DNA from: Myrica gale
Lineage: Eukaryota; Streptophyta; Magnoliopsida; Fagales; Myricaceae
Length of the DNA: 64,000 nucleotides
Reading direction: 5' to 3'
Assembly: GCA_963930655.1 (NCBI GenBank)
Contig: OZ005603.1
Coordinates: 23,140,201 to 23,204,200 of the forward strand
A program made the translations under genes and the position numbers. The notes below the pieces were generated by a model, which searched no databases, was not told the DNA's origin, and saw only the letters and a list, made by a program, of their open reading frames with translations. This document shows positions 1-12,606 of the stretch, in pieces. Each line of letters starts with the position of its first letter. The stretch's first letter is position 1.

Positions 1-28
1 ACCCCACAGAGAAGCAGCAGAGCAGACA

Positions 29-272
29 CATATATAAAAAGCAGAGCCGGCAAGCCAAAGACTTCTCTGACTTCTTGCTTCCGCTTCACTAGTTTTTTTT
101 TTTTCCTTGTCCAATTCTCTCTCTCAACTTTTTTTGTGCGATGATGGGGTGGATGGTTAAAGGCTCCTGGATATTTTTCGGATACGAGATAATGATTCAA
201 CAGAGTACGAGGAAATTGAGATGGGCATTCTATGAGATTTCCGTTTTTTCGTTTTTATTTTTAGTGCCCTAA
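29..272 (+). other. Possible promoter and 43-codon ORF, unrecognised
   Basis: A TATA-like stretch (tatataaaaa) near position 31 is followed by a pyrimidine-rich leader and an ATG at 141 opening 43 codons to a stop at 270. The ORF resembles nothing I recognise. The layout could be the edge of a gene or a retroelement lying left of the window, or chance. This is a weak call. Confidence 0.15.
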
Positions 273-1142
273 GATGGGCATTCCATGAGATTCCTGTTCT
301 TCCTTTTTTAGTGCCAGCTAGGGCTTTTTAGTTCCCGTTAGGCCTGCACAATTAAAAATTTCGAACGGATTTTCAGTTTTAATTTCAAAAGGGAGAAAAA
401 TATAACAAAATACATCTTGTATTAAAAAAATATAAAAATATATTTTTACTTATATTAATAAATCCCAGATATTTGATTTGACATGGTTGTGAACTTCTTG
501 TTACTAGTTAACTTGTTCACAAAAAAAATAAGAGGGAGTTTTATCATTCAAAATGGGTCCGGATCGTACCGGATTTTCGATTGTACAGCTTTAAATAATA
601 TCATATAATGTTGAATCTATTCAGTATATGACGTGAGTGGAGGAAATTGCATCATGAAAATATACATTAGGTTAGAGAACCATGAACACGTGTGGGTAGG
701 TGTCATGTGCTTTTTTCAACATAAATTGTTGAGCTGAACGAAATGGATTACAAAGTGACTCTAGAAAGCTCCAAAGTTTAGTAGCCATTTGTCAAGTTTC
801 TTTACATATTATCTTTTCCAGATATTTGCGACCGGTAAATAAATCAAGTATAATCATTATGATTCTTGTTGTTTTTATTATTCATTAGACACTTGTATCA
901 ATCCTCTCTAGAAAATTTTCTCTTTTCTTCTTGAATTCCAAATCAGTAATAATGAATTTGAAGAAAGAATTTGTATCTACGGTACTCATTGAGCCATATG
1001 GATGGTAATTAAGGAGAAACGTATAGCAATTGACAAAAATGTCTAATGTTTCTTATCTGTATAACAAAATAAATTCGTAGCAGTCAATATATTATCTTAG
1101 TCGGTTCGGATTGACTTGATCTAATTTGGACTTACTTGTATA
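273..1142. other. No gene seen
   Basis: AT-rich sequence with stops in all frames. I see no coding or repeat structure. Confidence 0.5.
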
Positions 1143-1147
1143 CTTAA

Positions 1148-1562
1148 TGATAAGTCATAATATGGTCGGTCCAGCTCATCAAAAATACATTAGTACAGCT
1201 GTAGTCCCGCTCAAGTCCATTAGCACATTCAAGGCCCCGCCCCGCTCACATATGAATTTGTCCCCCATGCTTTCCCGCTCAACTATTCAAGGAGTACTAA
1301 ATCTCACATTATTAAAACTCTACTTATGACTCTAATCTCCCCACATATAAATAGGCAATCACACCCCCTTCATATTTTCTTAAGTTTTAATTGCTCTTCT
1401 AAAATAAAACTCTCTCCTGGACATCTAACTTAGGCATCGGAGTCTCCGGATCTGACGCCGCCCCCTCTTCTTGTTCTCTTTCAAGTCTGATCAGCTTCAG
1501 CCATTGGTGATTTTGCTATCATCATTGATCGTTCTATTACTTTGTGATTTTTGACATCATCA
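1148..1562 (+). repeat. 5' LTR of the Gypsy-type element
   Basis: A 415-bp copy of the right LTR with many substitutions, so the insertion is not recent. It contains a TATA-like box (acatataaatagg near 1344) matching one in the right LTR near 3811, plausibly the element promoter. Confidence 0.85.
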
Positions 1563-2378
1563 GTTGGTGTCGTCTGTGGGAACTCTTGAAAAAAGCCTCA
1601 TCTGAACACTTTTACACTCACTACAACACTTTTCAACCACCCCCTTGACATACACCCTTCATCGTAATGACTTCCTCCACTGAAATATCGAACGACGACT
1701 AGCCACCTCCGATCACAAACATAGAGCTCATCGCCAACAACAACGTTGTGACAAACTCAGATCTCGCCTCCAACAACAACGCATTGCAGGTCACTTTGGT
1801 CCATACCGTAGAAAACCTTGTTCACCATATCAGCGCGATCTCGTAGAACAAACCTCCTTCGTCCCCTCCACGTTCACATTCACAGGAAAAAACTGCAGAC
1901 AGCTCGACTCACTAATCTCCTCCCAAACAATATGGAGTGAAGGGCTGGTGAACCGTCTTCCATGAGCAGACGGTCGGGCAGGCAGAATAGATCCGGCTCC
2001 TTCAACAGAAGCTGACCAAGGTGGAGAACCTTAAGACCAACGATTCCTCCATTCTAGCAAATGTCGACAACTCCCTGTTTGCAACAAAAGTGCTTGTATG
2101 CCTGTTGCCACGCACTTCCGACCACCCCAGATCGACTTATTCAATAGTTCCAGCGACCCATGCGACCATCTAGAGATCTTTCTCCTACACATGCACGTCT
2201 AATCATATGTAGATCTCATCATATACCTTGCGTTCTCATTAACTCTCAAGGGATCAGGGCAACCATGGTTCTCTGGTTTGTTGAATGGAACCATTGACGA
2301 CTTTGACACCCTCGGCATACAATTCTTGAACCACCTCATATCCAATCGACAGATCAAACGTTCGACCCCTACCTGTTC

Positions 2379-2567
2379 AGCATCAAGCAAAACCCTAATG
2401 AAAGTCTTCGCAGCTACATAGCGCGCTTCAATCGTGAGGTTGTCATATTCTCTCAGGATACTGATGAGGTCAAGCTTATGGTACTAACCACAGGCCTCCT
2501 ACCGAGCGACTTCCTCAAAACCCTAATTAGGAAAGCCCTCACCAATTTTGCAGATACTATGACGTAA
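2379..2567 (+). pseudogene. gag remnant (Retrotrans_gag)
   Basis: An open stretch of 62 codons ends in TAA at 2565. It contains the pattern ESLRSYIARFNREVV followed by TDEVKLM and GLLPSDFLKTLIRKAL, typical of the Retrotrans_gag core of plant Gypsy elements. Gag-like words continue after the stop (KHMDFEDMFAA), so this is one broken reading frame. An ATG-led frame near 1667 hits a stop after 11 codons. No function is expected. Confidence 0.7.
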
Positions 2568-3233
2568 GCACAGAAACACATGGACTTCGAGGACATGTTT
2601 GCTGCATGTCTTCAACATCTCTCGACCAGCAGAGGACAAAAGGGACCGCGACACTGACCCTTCTGACTACGGAAATCAGCAACGACGAATCGGCAGGGAC
2701 TGCTCACCAGGACCAGTGCGGCGTGACCAACCACCTCCGGAGTGACGCCACATCACTACTTTCACTACTCTCGACACTACCCCTAGGAAAATCTTGATGC
2801 AGATAAGGCAAGACTCATGTGTCAAATAACCTCTGAAGCTAAAAACGCCACCAAAAAGATGAGACCAGAATAAATAGTGTGATTTCCACGAAGACAATGG
2901 GCATAACACAAACAACTATAATGAGATTAAGCGACAGATTGAGTACTTACTCCAACATGCAAAATTGCGACCTTTCATACTCGAACACGACGCCCCTCGA
3001 CGAGACCGACCTCGCTGTAGGGAACTTAGCAAGTTCTACACGGGTTAAATTTATCCTATTGATAATATCTCTTTACCTACCCTGATAATTTCGTTGTATA
3101 TTATCTAAAATGACAAGTTTTTAGCTTTATCTTATCTGATAATTCAGACAACTGGTCTAACCATCTGTGGCACGGGCACCCTTACACGAGCAAAGTGGTC
3201 TCAACCACTCGTGTCAAGAGCACCCTTAATGTT

Positions 3234-3467
3234 ACAGTGTCAAGCAAACTCTTGTGTTACAGTGTTGTGTGCACCCTTTATGTTACAGTGTCAAGCGCAC
3301 CCTTATGTTACAGTGCCATGCGCACCCTTGTGTTACAGTGTTATATGCACCCTTATGTTACAGTGCCGAACACACCCTTGTTTTACAGTGTCAAACGCAC
3401 CCTTGTGTTACAGTGTTGTGTGCACCCCTAATGTTACATTACGGTGAGCACCACTAATGTTACATTG
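3234..3467 (+). repeat. 25-26-bp tandem repeat inside the Gypsy element
   Basis: About ten units share the core GCACCCTTATGTTACAGTG. Successive acag/acat anchors fall at 3234, 3259, 3285, 3310, 3335, 3360, 3385, 3410, 3436 and 3462. Because 25 is not a multiple of three, the array stays open in three frames and produces overlapping artefact ORFs. It lies between gag and the right LTR. Confidence 0.9.
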
Positions 3468-3614
3468 CTGAGAGCATCATAAAGTGACAGTGCCAAGGGC
3501 ACCTCAACACCAGAGAACTAGTCTAGTTTGACAACACCAAAGGTACCCCTTTTATAATAGTGATTGAACTCAAAAACTCCGGCTGACTTAATTTGGTTTA
3601 AAGGGGAGGGCTAC

Positions 3615-4027
3615 TGATGGGCTATAATATGGTTGGTCAGTCCATCAGAAATACATCAGCCCAACTGTAGTCTTGCTCATGTCCATTAGCACATTCAAAG
3701 CCTTCAGCCCGCTCACATATGAATTTTCCCCCATACTTTTCCCGCTCAACTATTCAAGAGTCATAAAGGTCACATTATTAAGATTCCTCTTAGGACTCTA
3801 ATCCTCCCACATATAAATAGGCAATCACTCATCTTCATATTTTCTTAAACTTTAATTGCTCTTCTAAAACTAAACTCTCTACTGGAGATCTAACTTAGGC
3901 ATCAGAATCTCCAGATCTAACGTCGCCCCATCTTTTTGTTCTCTTTTAGATCTGATCGGTTCCGGCTATTGATGATTTTGGTATCATCACTGACCGTTCT
4001 ATTACTTGGTGATTTTTAGCATCATCA
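3615..4027 (+). repeat. 3' LTR of the Gypsy-type element
   Basis: A 413-bp partner of 1148-1562. It starts after a polypurine tract and ends at the CTTAA target duplication. A related fragment of this LTR lies in reverse orientation at 62369-62460. Confidence 0.85.
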
Positions 4028-4032
4028 CTTAA

Positions 4033-4818
4033 CACCACTACAAATTTTAAAAATAAAATTTATAATATTTGTTAGACTCGTCCCGACTAAAATTGAAACA
4101 ATAGGTTGATTATAGTACATCTGTACATGTAATCTTAGTTGCCAAATAATATTTTTTTGATAAATATGTACTTCATTGGTTGGACTTGTGGAATGATAAG
4201 CGAATAATTGAATCCCTTAATCCCCCTACACGGAACGGTCCAAGTGAACTCATAGCAGATGAAACTATTGTGTACTATTCTCATTGGCAGCACTTAAGCC
4301 TGTAAGAGGACATCAAAACAAAATCCAAAGGGGGTGACGTGGAAGTGACACAGTACAACATTATTGGACCTTGTCGAATCTAATCCGTCGGCGTTGGCAA
4401 CACATCACCCCCGCAAAAGACATTCCACGGCATACGGAGACTGGAAAATCTCGGTTCGTGATATAATGGAGAGATTTTTGCGCAGAGAAGTACTCACTCT
4501 AGCTCGTGACTCCGCCACACATATATTATAATAATCACACCCACCAAGAGCGTGTCAGCCGCCATCACGTGCCCTAATTTCTGTATGGGTCCCTCACGTG
4601 TTTATCTTAACGCAGCATTCAAGGGAGTTTTCCTTTCTCTATCCTGTTCTCACCTAACCACAAACCCCCTATGTTTTAAGCTAACCATAAACCCCTTGTA
4701 TTCTAACTAGTCTTCGGAAAAATCCTTAAAGATTCAGCTATGTTTGACTCTCATTTTCACACCTTTTTTTTTAGGAATTTCAATAAATTTTTATAAATTT
4801 CAAACGGTTTACAAAATT
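4033..4818. other. No gene seen
   Basis: AT-rich with no recognisable coding sequence. A moderately GC-richer patch at 4380-4620 has no open frame of note. Confidence 0.5.
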
Positions 4819-4827
4819 TAATTTAAA

Positions 4828-5155
4828 GTAAATTCATTTTTTAGTCTTTAAATATTGGACATTTTTTTATTTTAGTCCTTCACTTTCAACTTTCAAATTT
4901 TTAGTCCTCGAATTTTCTTTGTTTGACGAAATGATTTGTACTGGTTGGCCGCTTCATTTAGAGGTCGACCGCTCACTTTCAACACGTATACCCGGTCGAC
5001 CGTTTCATGTGTCGTTACGCATATGGAAGACAGACTGAAGGAATGACCATTTCATCAAAAAAATAAAACTCAAGGACTAAAAATTTGAAAGTTGAAAGTG
5101 AAAGACTAAAATGAAAAAGTACCCAAAACCTAAGGACTAAAATGTCAAGTTCCCT
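4828..5155. mobile_element. Mutator-type MITE with about 100-bp inverted repeats
   Basis: The two ends are long inverted repeats: 4838-4935 pairs with 5050-5150 and shares the block CACTTTCAACTTTCAAATTT. The 9-bp sequence TAATTTAAA occurs immediately outside both ends (4819-4827 and 5156-5164). Length 328 bp, 9-bp duplication and long terminal inverted repeats fit a non-coding Mutator-like MITE. The middle (GGTCGACCG motifs) has no ORF. Confidence 0.75.
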
Positions 5156-5164
5156 TAATTTAAA

Positions 5165-7555
5165 CAACCTTTAACAAATTTTGTTTCCATCCAAACACAG
5201 TCTAAATTACTAAGAAAATGCAGTGTGCCTCTTTTGACTACTACACGTCTTTCCAGTCACAACTCCAAAATACAACATTGTCTTACGTATCTTGCTACCA
5301 CTCTCTGTGTATGAAACACTTACGATATTTTGGTCCTTTATTGGGTCCCCCTAGTTTAGTATAATAATAAAATGCCGTATAATGTGATCAAATACTTTCA
5401 TACGATTTAATTTTGGGTAATATTGTGGTGTCTGATAAAAGGAATGAAAGGCATGGAGAACCATGTCATCAATCTTAATTCGTAGATTCAAATATTTTTG
5501 CCTGTTTGATCAAAGCAATTGAATCTTATCGTATCAGGGACATAAGATGCTATATATGTGCATGCACATCCATAGGAAACATACCTCACAATCTCACGGC
5601 AACTAGCTTTTAAGTTGGGTTCGGCCAATGTCCATTTTGGTACGTAGTGCGCACCAATTTGTTCTTTATTTTGGTTCCAAATTAAGGGGAGTGGAAAGTT
5701 TATGCTATAGGCTGTGAATGACACACAAAACCTAGAGGATTAGGTCTTAATTTCTTATTAATCTGACTCTATTATAACGTGCCTATATATAGCTAGGTAA
5801 GGATAGTGAGACAGATCATATACTTTTTATTAGAATTATGAAGTAGACGATATTATTATATTATAAGACCATATGTAAAAGTCTGAGCTATGAACAAAAT
5901 ATATAAAATTCTCATAATTTTCGAATATTCCTCTGAAACTCAATATCTTAAAATTAACGATGAACTAGAAGGTGATGGAAAAATAGTTCAAAAAATGATG
6001 AATGTTGATGTCTACCTGGAGTAGTATTTTCTTGGCAAGCTGTTTTATTGTTTTTCAAGAAACCCAATGTGATGATTGGGTTTGGACTTGGATAAAGAGC
6101 AAAACGAGCTGCCTCGTTGTGTCGTAGAAGAGCAGCAAATTAAACTACTAATTAACGCGCGGTACCCCTAAACCCACGCATGCAGTTGCAGTGGCAGATT
6201 TGGTCAAGAAATCAAGGGTGGATTTCACAGTCTAATCAGAAAGAGACTTTCAGGCAGCTCTTAAACCTTAATGACGCGAGGAAGACTGATAACACGCTAG
6301 TGTTCTTCCAATTAAAGTAGCCTTCCGCGCTTAGTCTTCGGATATTCCTGTCCACTTACTGCAGAAGAAGATAGAGACTCCCCCAACCAGTGGAGCTAAA
6401 AGAGGGACGTCCAGGGAGCAGGCATTAGGTTGCTTTCTTCAGGGTCCACCACCCTTTCAATGTGTTTCAATTCCCTCCATTGGAGGGTGGGTGATCATGC
6501 CTGACGCAATATAATGACGACATGCTTTCACTCGGTTGGACAAGCTAGCAGATCAGTGAAAGTTAATTAGTTGGAAATTTGGACCATATTGTGCTTAATT
6601 TGCAAATCAGCCTTATCATGTAAAATTGACCGATATGATCGATGAGTGTAATCATATTCTGAAAATGCCTTGGAAATTCTCTCTTTATTTTATTTTTAAA
6701 ATTTTTAAATACAAATAACGACGTCGTCCTCCACATAGTAGGTACTAGCTAGTTTCCACTATATATATGCGTTCTCTAAAGGAGAAAAAATATCATAAAC
6801 TAACCTCAATTGCACACGTGGAAGCAAACCAATTAGTGAAAGAAACATAAATGAATGACTCGTATCCTGACGTTGCCTGACTTCTCTTGTTTATGAGTTG
6901 TGACGAAAATCTTATGTGTTACAATGTTATAGTTATATGGGTTTCCGAGATATTCAATTGTTTATGTCCAATGGGCGGTGGATTTAATTTGTTTTTGGTT
7001 GGCATGCGTGGATGTATATTCCTCGTGGAATGAGACCTAATTATAGATAATGACTAGCACGACTGTTTAGCGGCCTTCTGGTTTTACTCTCATAATTGTG
7101 TCCATCGATCATTATCTATCTACATCGGAGTACCTCCATATTTAAATAGTGAACTATTTTGTTTTTGGTTTTTGAAAACCACTTATACTTTATAGTTACG
7201 GATAAAAGACTTTTCAATATGATCATCAATTGTCTTTGAACTTCTCTGTTTTGTCGGAAAAGTTCTTCAGTTAATTTTAAGATCAATCACCTAACATTAA
7301 TACACACATGACAAATCAAATTTCGACATGTGTACACTTTTAAAATAAAATTTTTCCACGTGGCTGTCGTTCTGGATCTTACGTGTATAGCTCGTCAGGT
7401 GACTTTACTTGAAGCTAACGAAAAGAGACAAAAAGGGGATGATAAGGTTCCAACAAGCTGTTGACTATACATCAATGCAACTTTGGTCTAGGAGATCTTT
7501 AGCAAAATGCGGACAGGGATTTTCTGAAGGAAGGACGCATTGAAGAGGAGAACGA
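5165..7555. other. No gene seen
   Basis: AT-rich intergenic sequence. The only notable part is 7175-7440, which resembles 9915-10120 (shared blocks around cacctaaca and cgacatgtgtaca), two decayed copies of one repeat. No reading frame longer than 78 codons and none with recognisable protein character. Confidence 0.5.
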
Positions 7556-7570
7556 GACTTCCATATGCAT

Positions 7571-8536
7571 TTTTTTGTCCCCCTTCTATCTAAACCCTCT
7601 CTAACCTTATACACTATGTTTCCCCCATACCAGTGCCGCCCTAGAGGAGGGTGGGAGCTTCAGCCCCCTCCTCCTCACCTCCGTTTTTTCTCCTTTTCCC
7701 TCCTCCCTTTTCCCTCTTCCCTCTCCCGGCTTCTCTTCCTCCTCGTTGGGTAGTTTGGTTGTTTGTGTTGGTTGGTGTTTTGATTTTTTTGCAAGTGACT
7801 TTCGCACGACAAACAGTGCTTTCGGCCTCATTTCGTCAAGCACGCGCCCCTAGGTGCTCTCAGAAGGCCTAGATCTACGCAGCGGTGCTTCTTCGACTCG
7901 CAAACGACGGTGGGTGTAGCCACATGCGTCCCACGAGCTACGTGTGAATCTGACGGTCCGAATCTCTTAGTCGAGCGTGAGGCCCCTTTCGCCGCTCAAA
8001 ACCTGCTCTTCTTCCCAGGAATGACCTATGTGGCTTCTGCCCTCTCCTCTAGGCCGTGGAACTCTTCTGACTGTCACCACGCGCTGCCTCCACCACCGCC
8101 TTCTCCAACCAAGTTCTCGACAACTTTGTCTATGTTATGATTTTGCCCGTTTGGGCTTGCCTCTTTGTTTAAGGCTTGTTTCAGTTTTTTGTGTATTTTT
8201 CTATTGTTTTATTATTATTATTTTATGTGTTGTTTTGTATTATAATTACAGCTAAATCTACATATTAAGTGCTCTCAGCTCTCAGGGAGCAGGAGGGACA
8301 ACACGACAGTCGCCACTGTCTTGTGCGGTGGATTTTTTCTTTCAATGAGCTTTTTAGGCTCATTTTTCTTGGGACTTCCCGTATTTTCTGTGACCTTTGT
8401 GTCCACCACAATTCAGGACCTTGTGTCGTCCATTTAAGACTTCAGCCCGCCTTTTGGATCATTTTCTGTACTTTCTAGGCTATAATTTCTTTTGTGTTTT
8501 AAATATATAAAATTACTCGTTTCATAATAAAAAAAG
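7571..8536 (+). mobile_element. Poly(A)-tailed insertion with 15-bp target duplication
   Basis: The 15-mer GACTTCCATATGCAT occurs exactly at 7556-7570 and 8537-8551. Between them lie 966 bp ending in an A-rich tail (ataataaaaaaa). A long variable-length duplication plus terminal A tract is the signature of LINE-machinery insertion. No reverse transcriptase is present. The 5' third is a pyrimidine-rich tract (7660-7740), and the 3' third is T-rich and untranslated-like. Short ORFs (7910-8140, 8028-8255) resemble nothing I know. It could be a retrotransposed host transcript, a non-autonomous LINE derivative or a long SINE. The insertion mechanism is well supported; the source is unknown. Confidence 0.8.
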
Positions 8537-8551
8537 GACTTCCATATGCAT

Positions 8552-11440
8552 GCATGCGCTATATGCGGCGACTAGGATATGAGATAAATGTACTGATGCC
8601 TTTTCTTCTAATCCTGGCCATACAAAAATCGAAGAAGAAATAAGTAATTTAATTTTGTAACTTCATTTATTTTTAAAAATCATACATTAATATTGCTTAT
8701 AAACATTAACTGCATTTAAGCACTTATTCCACGTTTTTCTTTTAAAGATTAGATGGTTGAGATTCTAGGTCGTCCTCGCTATGTAGAATGTTTCTCCTTT
8801 TAAAAAATTCTGAGATGAAATTGGGGCCGGGGGGGGGGGGGATTTATTTATAATTTTTTTTATAAATAAAGCAATAAATTGGAAATATAAGGTCATTTAC
8901 ATCTAGCTATTTATTTTAGACATTTCTTATTCTAATAATTGATACAATTCTAGGAAGTTTTGGGCCGAGTCACGCCACACAAAGTTTTCGTACTGATATT
9001 TGTTTTGGTTTCGATTTTACTGAGCATTTCGATTTCATTCGTTGGGAGGCTGTGAATGAAGCACTTTTTTCATTGGTTCGTACTAGGTAAGGATCCCATG
9101 GTAGCTAGAGAAGGCGGTGACCTTTTCAGTCAATTTCAATACGACGGCGGACGGTGTCTTAACCATGATACTCTTTGCCGTTCACTGCAGGTAAAACAAA
9201 CGCCACACCACAAAATGTCCCCACAGAATCGTTGCCGTAGATTCGGCAGTTCATCGAAAGCGAAACACACTCACAATTTCCACCTAATTCCAAAACAGTA
9301 GCTATTTCCTCTCTGTGTTTTGCTTCCTTTTAAAAAATCGTCTTTTGATTTTTTAAATTAACCATAAAAATCTCTCAATTTGTAATTTATATCAAATAAG
9401 TTCATTAGTTAAACTTACACCACATTCCACAAAGTTAACTTTTTACACATTTAACGTTATGTGTCACCTAAAATTAAATAAACTAATCATTTCAATTTAA
9501 AATTTCAAGTCAGGTAACAATATATATATGCCACATCAAATAAAAAAAATAAAATTATTTTTTATCTTAAAAAATAAAAACAATTTAAACATTAGAGAAT
9601 AAACTAAACAAAATTTTAAATCACATAATTTTAGTTTTGAAGATACGTTTCAATTTATAATTTAAGTTAATCAGTAAACAGTTAACTTTGTGGTAAAATA
9701 AATTAACAGGTCTTATTTGAAAAAATTTATAAATCCAAAGACCTATATCATCAATTTGAAAACCGAATGATGATCGGCTAAAGGAGATCAAAATCCAGAG
9801 TCCAAATGGGTACTTAACCCTCTAACTAAACATGAGACCCACCCGACCATCATTAAGAAGTATGACCTGCAAAAATAAAAAGGTGAAAGACCTTTATCTT
9901 CTTTGAATTTCACACCCTTTTAAAAACCGATATTCGGATTTTTACTGTAGTCATTAGCATAATTAGGTTTTTCGGTTTTGTCAAAATAATTCTTCCGTTA
10001 GTTTTAACTCCAGTCACCTAACAGTGATTTACAACACAATCAATCAGGTTTCGACACGTGTACATGACTAATCAGGTGAAGGTGATTGTACTTGAGGAGA
10101 CAAAAAGACAATATTCATAAAATTTAAAAAAGCACTAAAGACTGCTGATGGCTAAAGTAGAAACTGGACTATTTTTTAAAAGAGTGTAAAATTTAGGAAC
10201 TATAAAGTTCTTTTAACACAAAATAAATGCTAAGTTGATCACAATTGTCACTGATCTGCCTGGGGGTTCGTCCCACTACGAGTGGATCCACTCCACAGCC
10301 CGCAGAAAAGGTCCGAATGGGATAAAAAACTAGACGAACACAATGGACAGGATATACACTGGCCCAGTCCCTTTATGTCACTGCAGCTGAGTACGAGACC
10401 AGAATTTGAAAGCCCTGGATCCGTTCAAATTACCCAATAGCTAGCAGACCCATCGGGTTTTCTATTTCAACTACCATTGGAGGAGCCTAGGAGGCCTTGA
10501 TTTTATAAATTATAAAACATCTATCGCCTTAAGGAAACAAAAGATTTTTTTTTAAAAAAAAAAAACTAAAAAAGATCTTTGAATTTTGGTTAAAAAAAAG
10601 GGTTTAAGTACCTAGCTATCTGGTCTCCAGGTTTTGACCTTTTTATACATCACTGCCAAGTTTTTATGAATTTTAAAAACGTGCATTAATTTTTAAAATT
10701 GACAAATTATAGACTGAGTTTAGACTAAGCTTGCAATATAATTCTATTGTCACATTTTTATCTAAATTTCTAAGGAAATTGATTATGTGGCACGCCACGT
10801 GTCAATTTATAACAATATGACTTGTTTTTGTCTCAAATATAAATAAAAAATTATAATTATAAAAATACTTAAATAAAAAATAAAATTAATAGAAGTCATA
10901 AATAAAATAATAAATCATAAAAATGTATTATAATTTTTATTTAATTTTAAGACTGACATGCCATATGACAATATATTGAAACTTTCATGTTGAGTCATCA
11001 ATTTTGTTAGAAATTTAGACGAAAATGTGACGGATGGAGTGATTTTATAAAAGTGGCCTAAACAAGACAATTATTTGTTAATTCTAAAAAAAACTAGACA
11101 ATTTTTAAAAATTTAATAAACTCCTAAGCAATAATTTTTAAATTTCCCTTTTAAAAAATCGTGTTTGAATTTTACAATTGACCATAGAAAGTCACTGGGT
11201 TTTCACTGTTTATCAAAATTACTCCTCCATAATAGAATTTTGTCTAGTTAAAATAAGGGTGTCTCATCAGCTCCAAACATAAACTGAAATGTGTATATTT
11301 GGCACCTAGATTAAAACATTCAAGATCAAATTTTAAATGCTACGTCGAGTAAATAGAAAAAAATTTAAAGAAGTCAATTGAATCATTTTTAAAAACAAAA
11401 ATATAATTTAAAAACAAAAAAATCAAAAGAAGATTTTTTT
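8552..11440. other. AT-rich, MITE-dense interval without genes
   Basis: Contains a run of G at 8829-8841, and an inverted-repeat element at about 9345-9770, whose ends share a block around ccacaaagttaac. A decayed copy of the 7175-7440 repeat lies at 9915-10120. Segments at 10550-11130 and 11140-11430 have weak inverted symmetry. No coding sequence is recognisable. Confidence 0.45.
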
Positions 11441-11444
11441 TTTT

Positions 11445-11740
11445 AAATGGTACTCAACCAGCGGGCTAGAGGGGGGAGGCCTTCAAGGTAGCTTGCCCCC
11501 ATCGTGGGGGAGGCCAGATCCGGGTTCCCCTTCTTAGGTGCGGTCACCTGCCGCATTTGGCCAAGCAAGCCACCTCGCGGGGTTCCTCGTGATCAGGGGG
11601 GTGTGGCTCGTGGAGTTGCGTGTGAGGGGGTGGCCGCAAGCCAACCCATCGTGGGTGGGTGGCTCCCAAGGTTTCGCCTCAAGCCACCTCCTTTGGGGCC
11701 ACTGGGCTGTGGTTCGGTGTCTTTTTCAAATTTTCTTATT
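11445..11740. other. GC-rich degenerate repeat patch
   Basis: A GC-rich island in AT-rich surroundings, with recurring words such as AGCCACC, CCATCGTGGG and GGTGGC. Two overlapping ORFs here are low complexity and look like chance. This style is common in plant transposon internal DNA. The origin is not recognised. Confidence 0.4.
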
Positions 11741-12143
11741 TGTTTAACTATTTATATTTTTAAAATAGGCCAATTGATTTTTTTAATTTTTTTCCCTATA
11801 TATTACGATTGATTTTTTTAAAACTTTTTTATTTAGCTGACGCGGTGTTCAAAATTTGATCTGGATTTTTTAATCTTTGTGGCATACAACTAATAGCTTA
11901 TTATTAGAGCTATTGAAGCAGCACCGGTAATCTAGTGGACAAAATCCTAACAAAAAGGAACTATCATGTTTATGGCCATTTTTTTTATATTTTATTCATT
12001 TTAATTCCTGAAATAATTTTTTTGAGAATTTAACATTTTAATCCCTAAATTTATACTCATTTTATATTTGAGTCCTTAAATTTTAAACATCAAATTTAAC
12101 ACTTTCATATTTTCGATCATGTTTACCGTTATGTCAACCGTAA

Positions 12144-12399
12144 TTTTCGGTCCCATCTTCCAAAAATCCATAATACACTTCGCATTCGTGCCTTGATCTG
12201 TCCATTGTGGCACTCCGACCATTGGAACACCTAAGCTCAGGGCCTCCAAAGTAGAGTTCCACCCACACTGTGTCAAAAAGCATCCCACTGCCTCGTGAGC
12301 TAGGACCTCTAACTGAGGACACTAATGGACCACCAATCCCTTCTTGGACGTCTCCTCGATGAATTTTTTCGGGAGTTGTCTCTTCTGAGGCCCTGACAA
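12144..12399 (-). pseudogene. UGT fragment carrying the PSPG box
   Basis: This 256-bp stretch matches 15480-15738 of the intact UGT gene at roughly 93% by eye, in the same orientation about 3.3 kb away. It covers the second-exon part encoding the sugar-donor (PSPG) signature. The conserved Trp codon that opens the box (WCPQ) has become TAG at 12322-12324. The box His in HCGWNS is Gln. A small length change lies near 12370. Similarity stops abruptly on both sides, where unrelated AT-rich DNA begins, so this is a partial duplication and not a decayed full gene. Most differences are transitions. Confidence 0.9.
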
Positions 12400-12606
12400 T
12401 CGGACTCGAATTTTGCTAGTCGGTCCTAATAGGCCGTTGGATGGGTGGCAACACATTAATGAACTTATCCAATGACCTTTATTAAAATGCCGTAAAAATG
12501 AAAGAAAAAAACGTTGGATGGGGCGTTAAAACATAACGGTGAGCAAAACTCACCGTTTCATTAAATATTTGTCGTTGCTCTCTAACTCCCTCTGAATATG
12601 AAAGCT

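Larger units (their letters stand above)
1148..4027 (+). mobile_element. Deleted Gypsy-type LTR retrotransposon
   Basis: Two direct LTRs (1148-1562 and 3615-4027) both begin TGAT and end CATCA. The whole element is flanked by the 5-bp duplication CTTAA (1143-1147 and 4028-4032), which fixes its limits. Directly after the left LTR comes a primer-binding-like sequence (TTGGTGTCGTCTGTGGGAAC), a decayed form of the TGGCGCCGT type. A purine tract (AAAGGGGAGGG) precedes the right LTR. The interior keeps only a gag remnant and a tandem repeat; protease, reverse transcriptase, RNase H and integrase are absent. Gypsy assignment rests on the gag motif and the binding site. It must have moved using proteins supplied in trans. 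Confidence 0.88.

Noticed and set aside
3195-3457. Three overlapping 67-78-codon ORFs
   Set aside because: All are readings of one 25-26-bp tandem repeat in three frames.
11504-11812. 102-codon ORF
   Set aside because: Lies in a GC-rich repeat patch, with no recognisable motif and a hydrophobic tail from AT-rich DNA.
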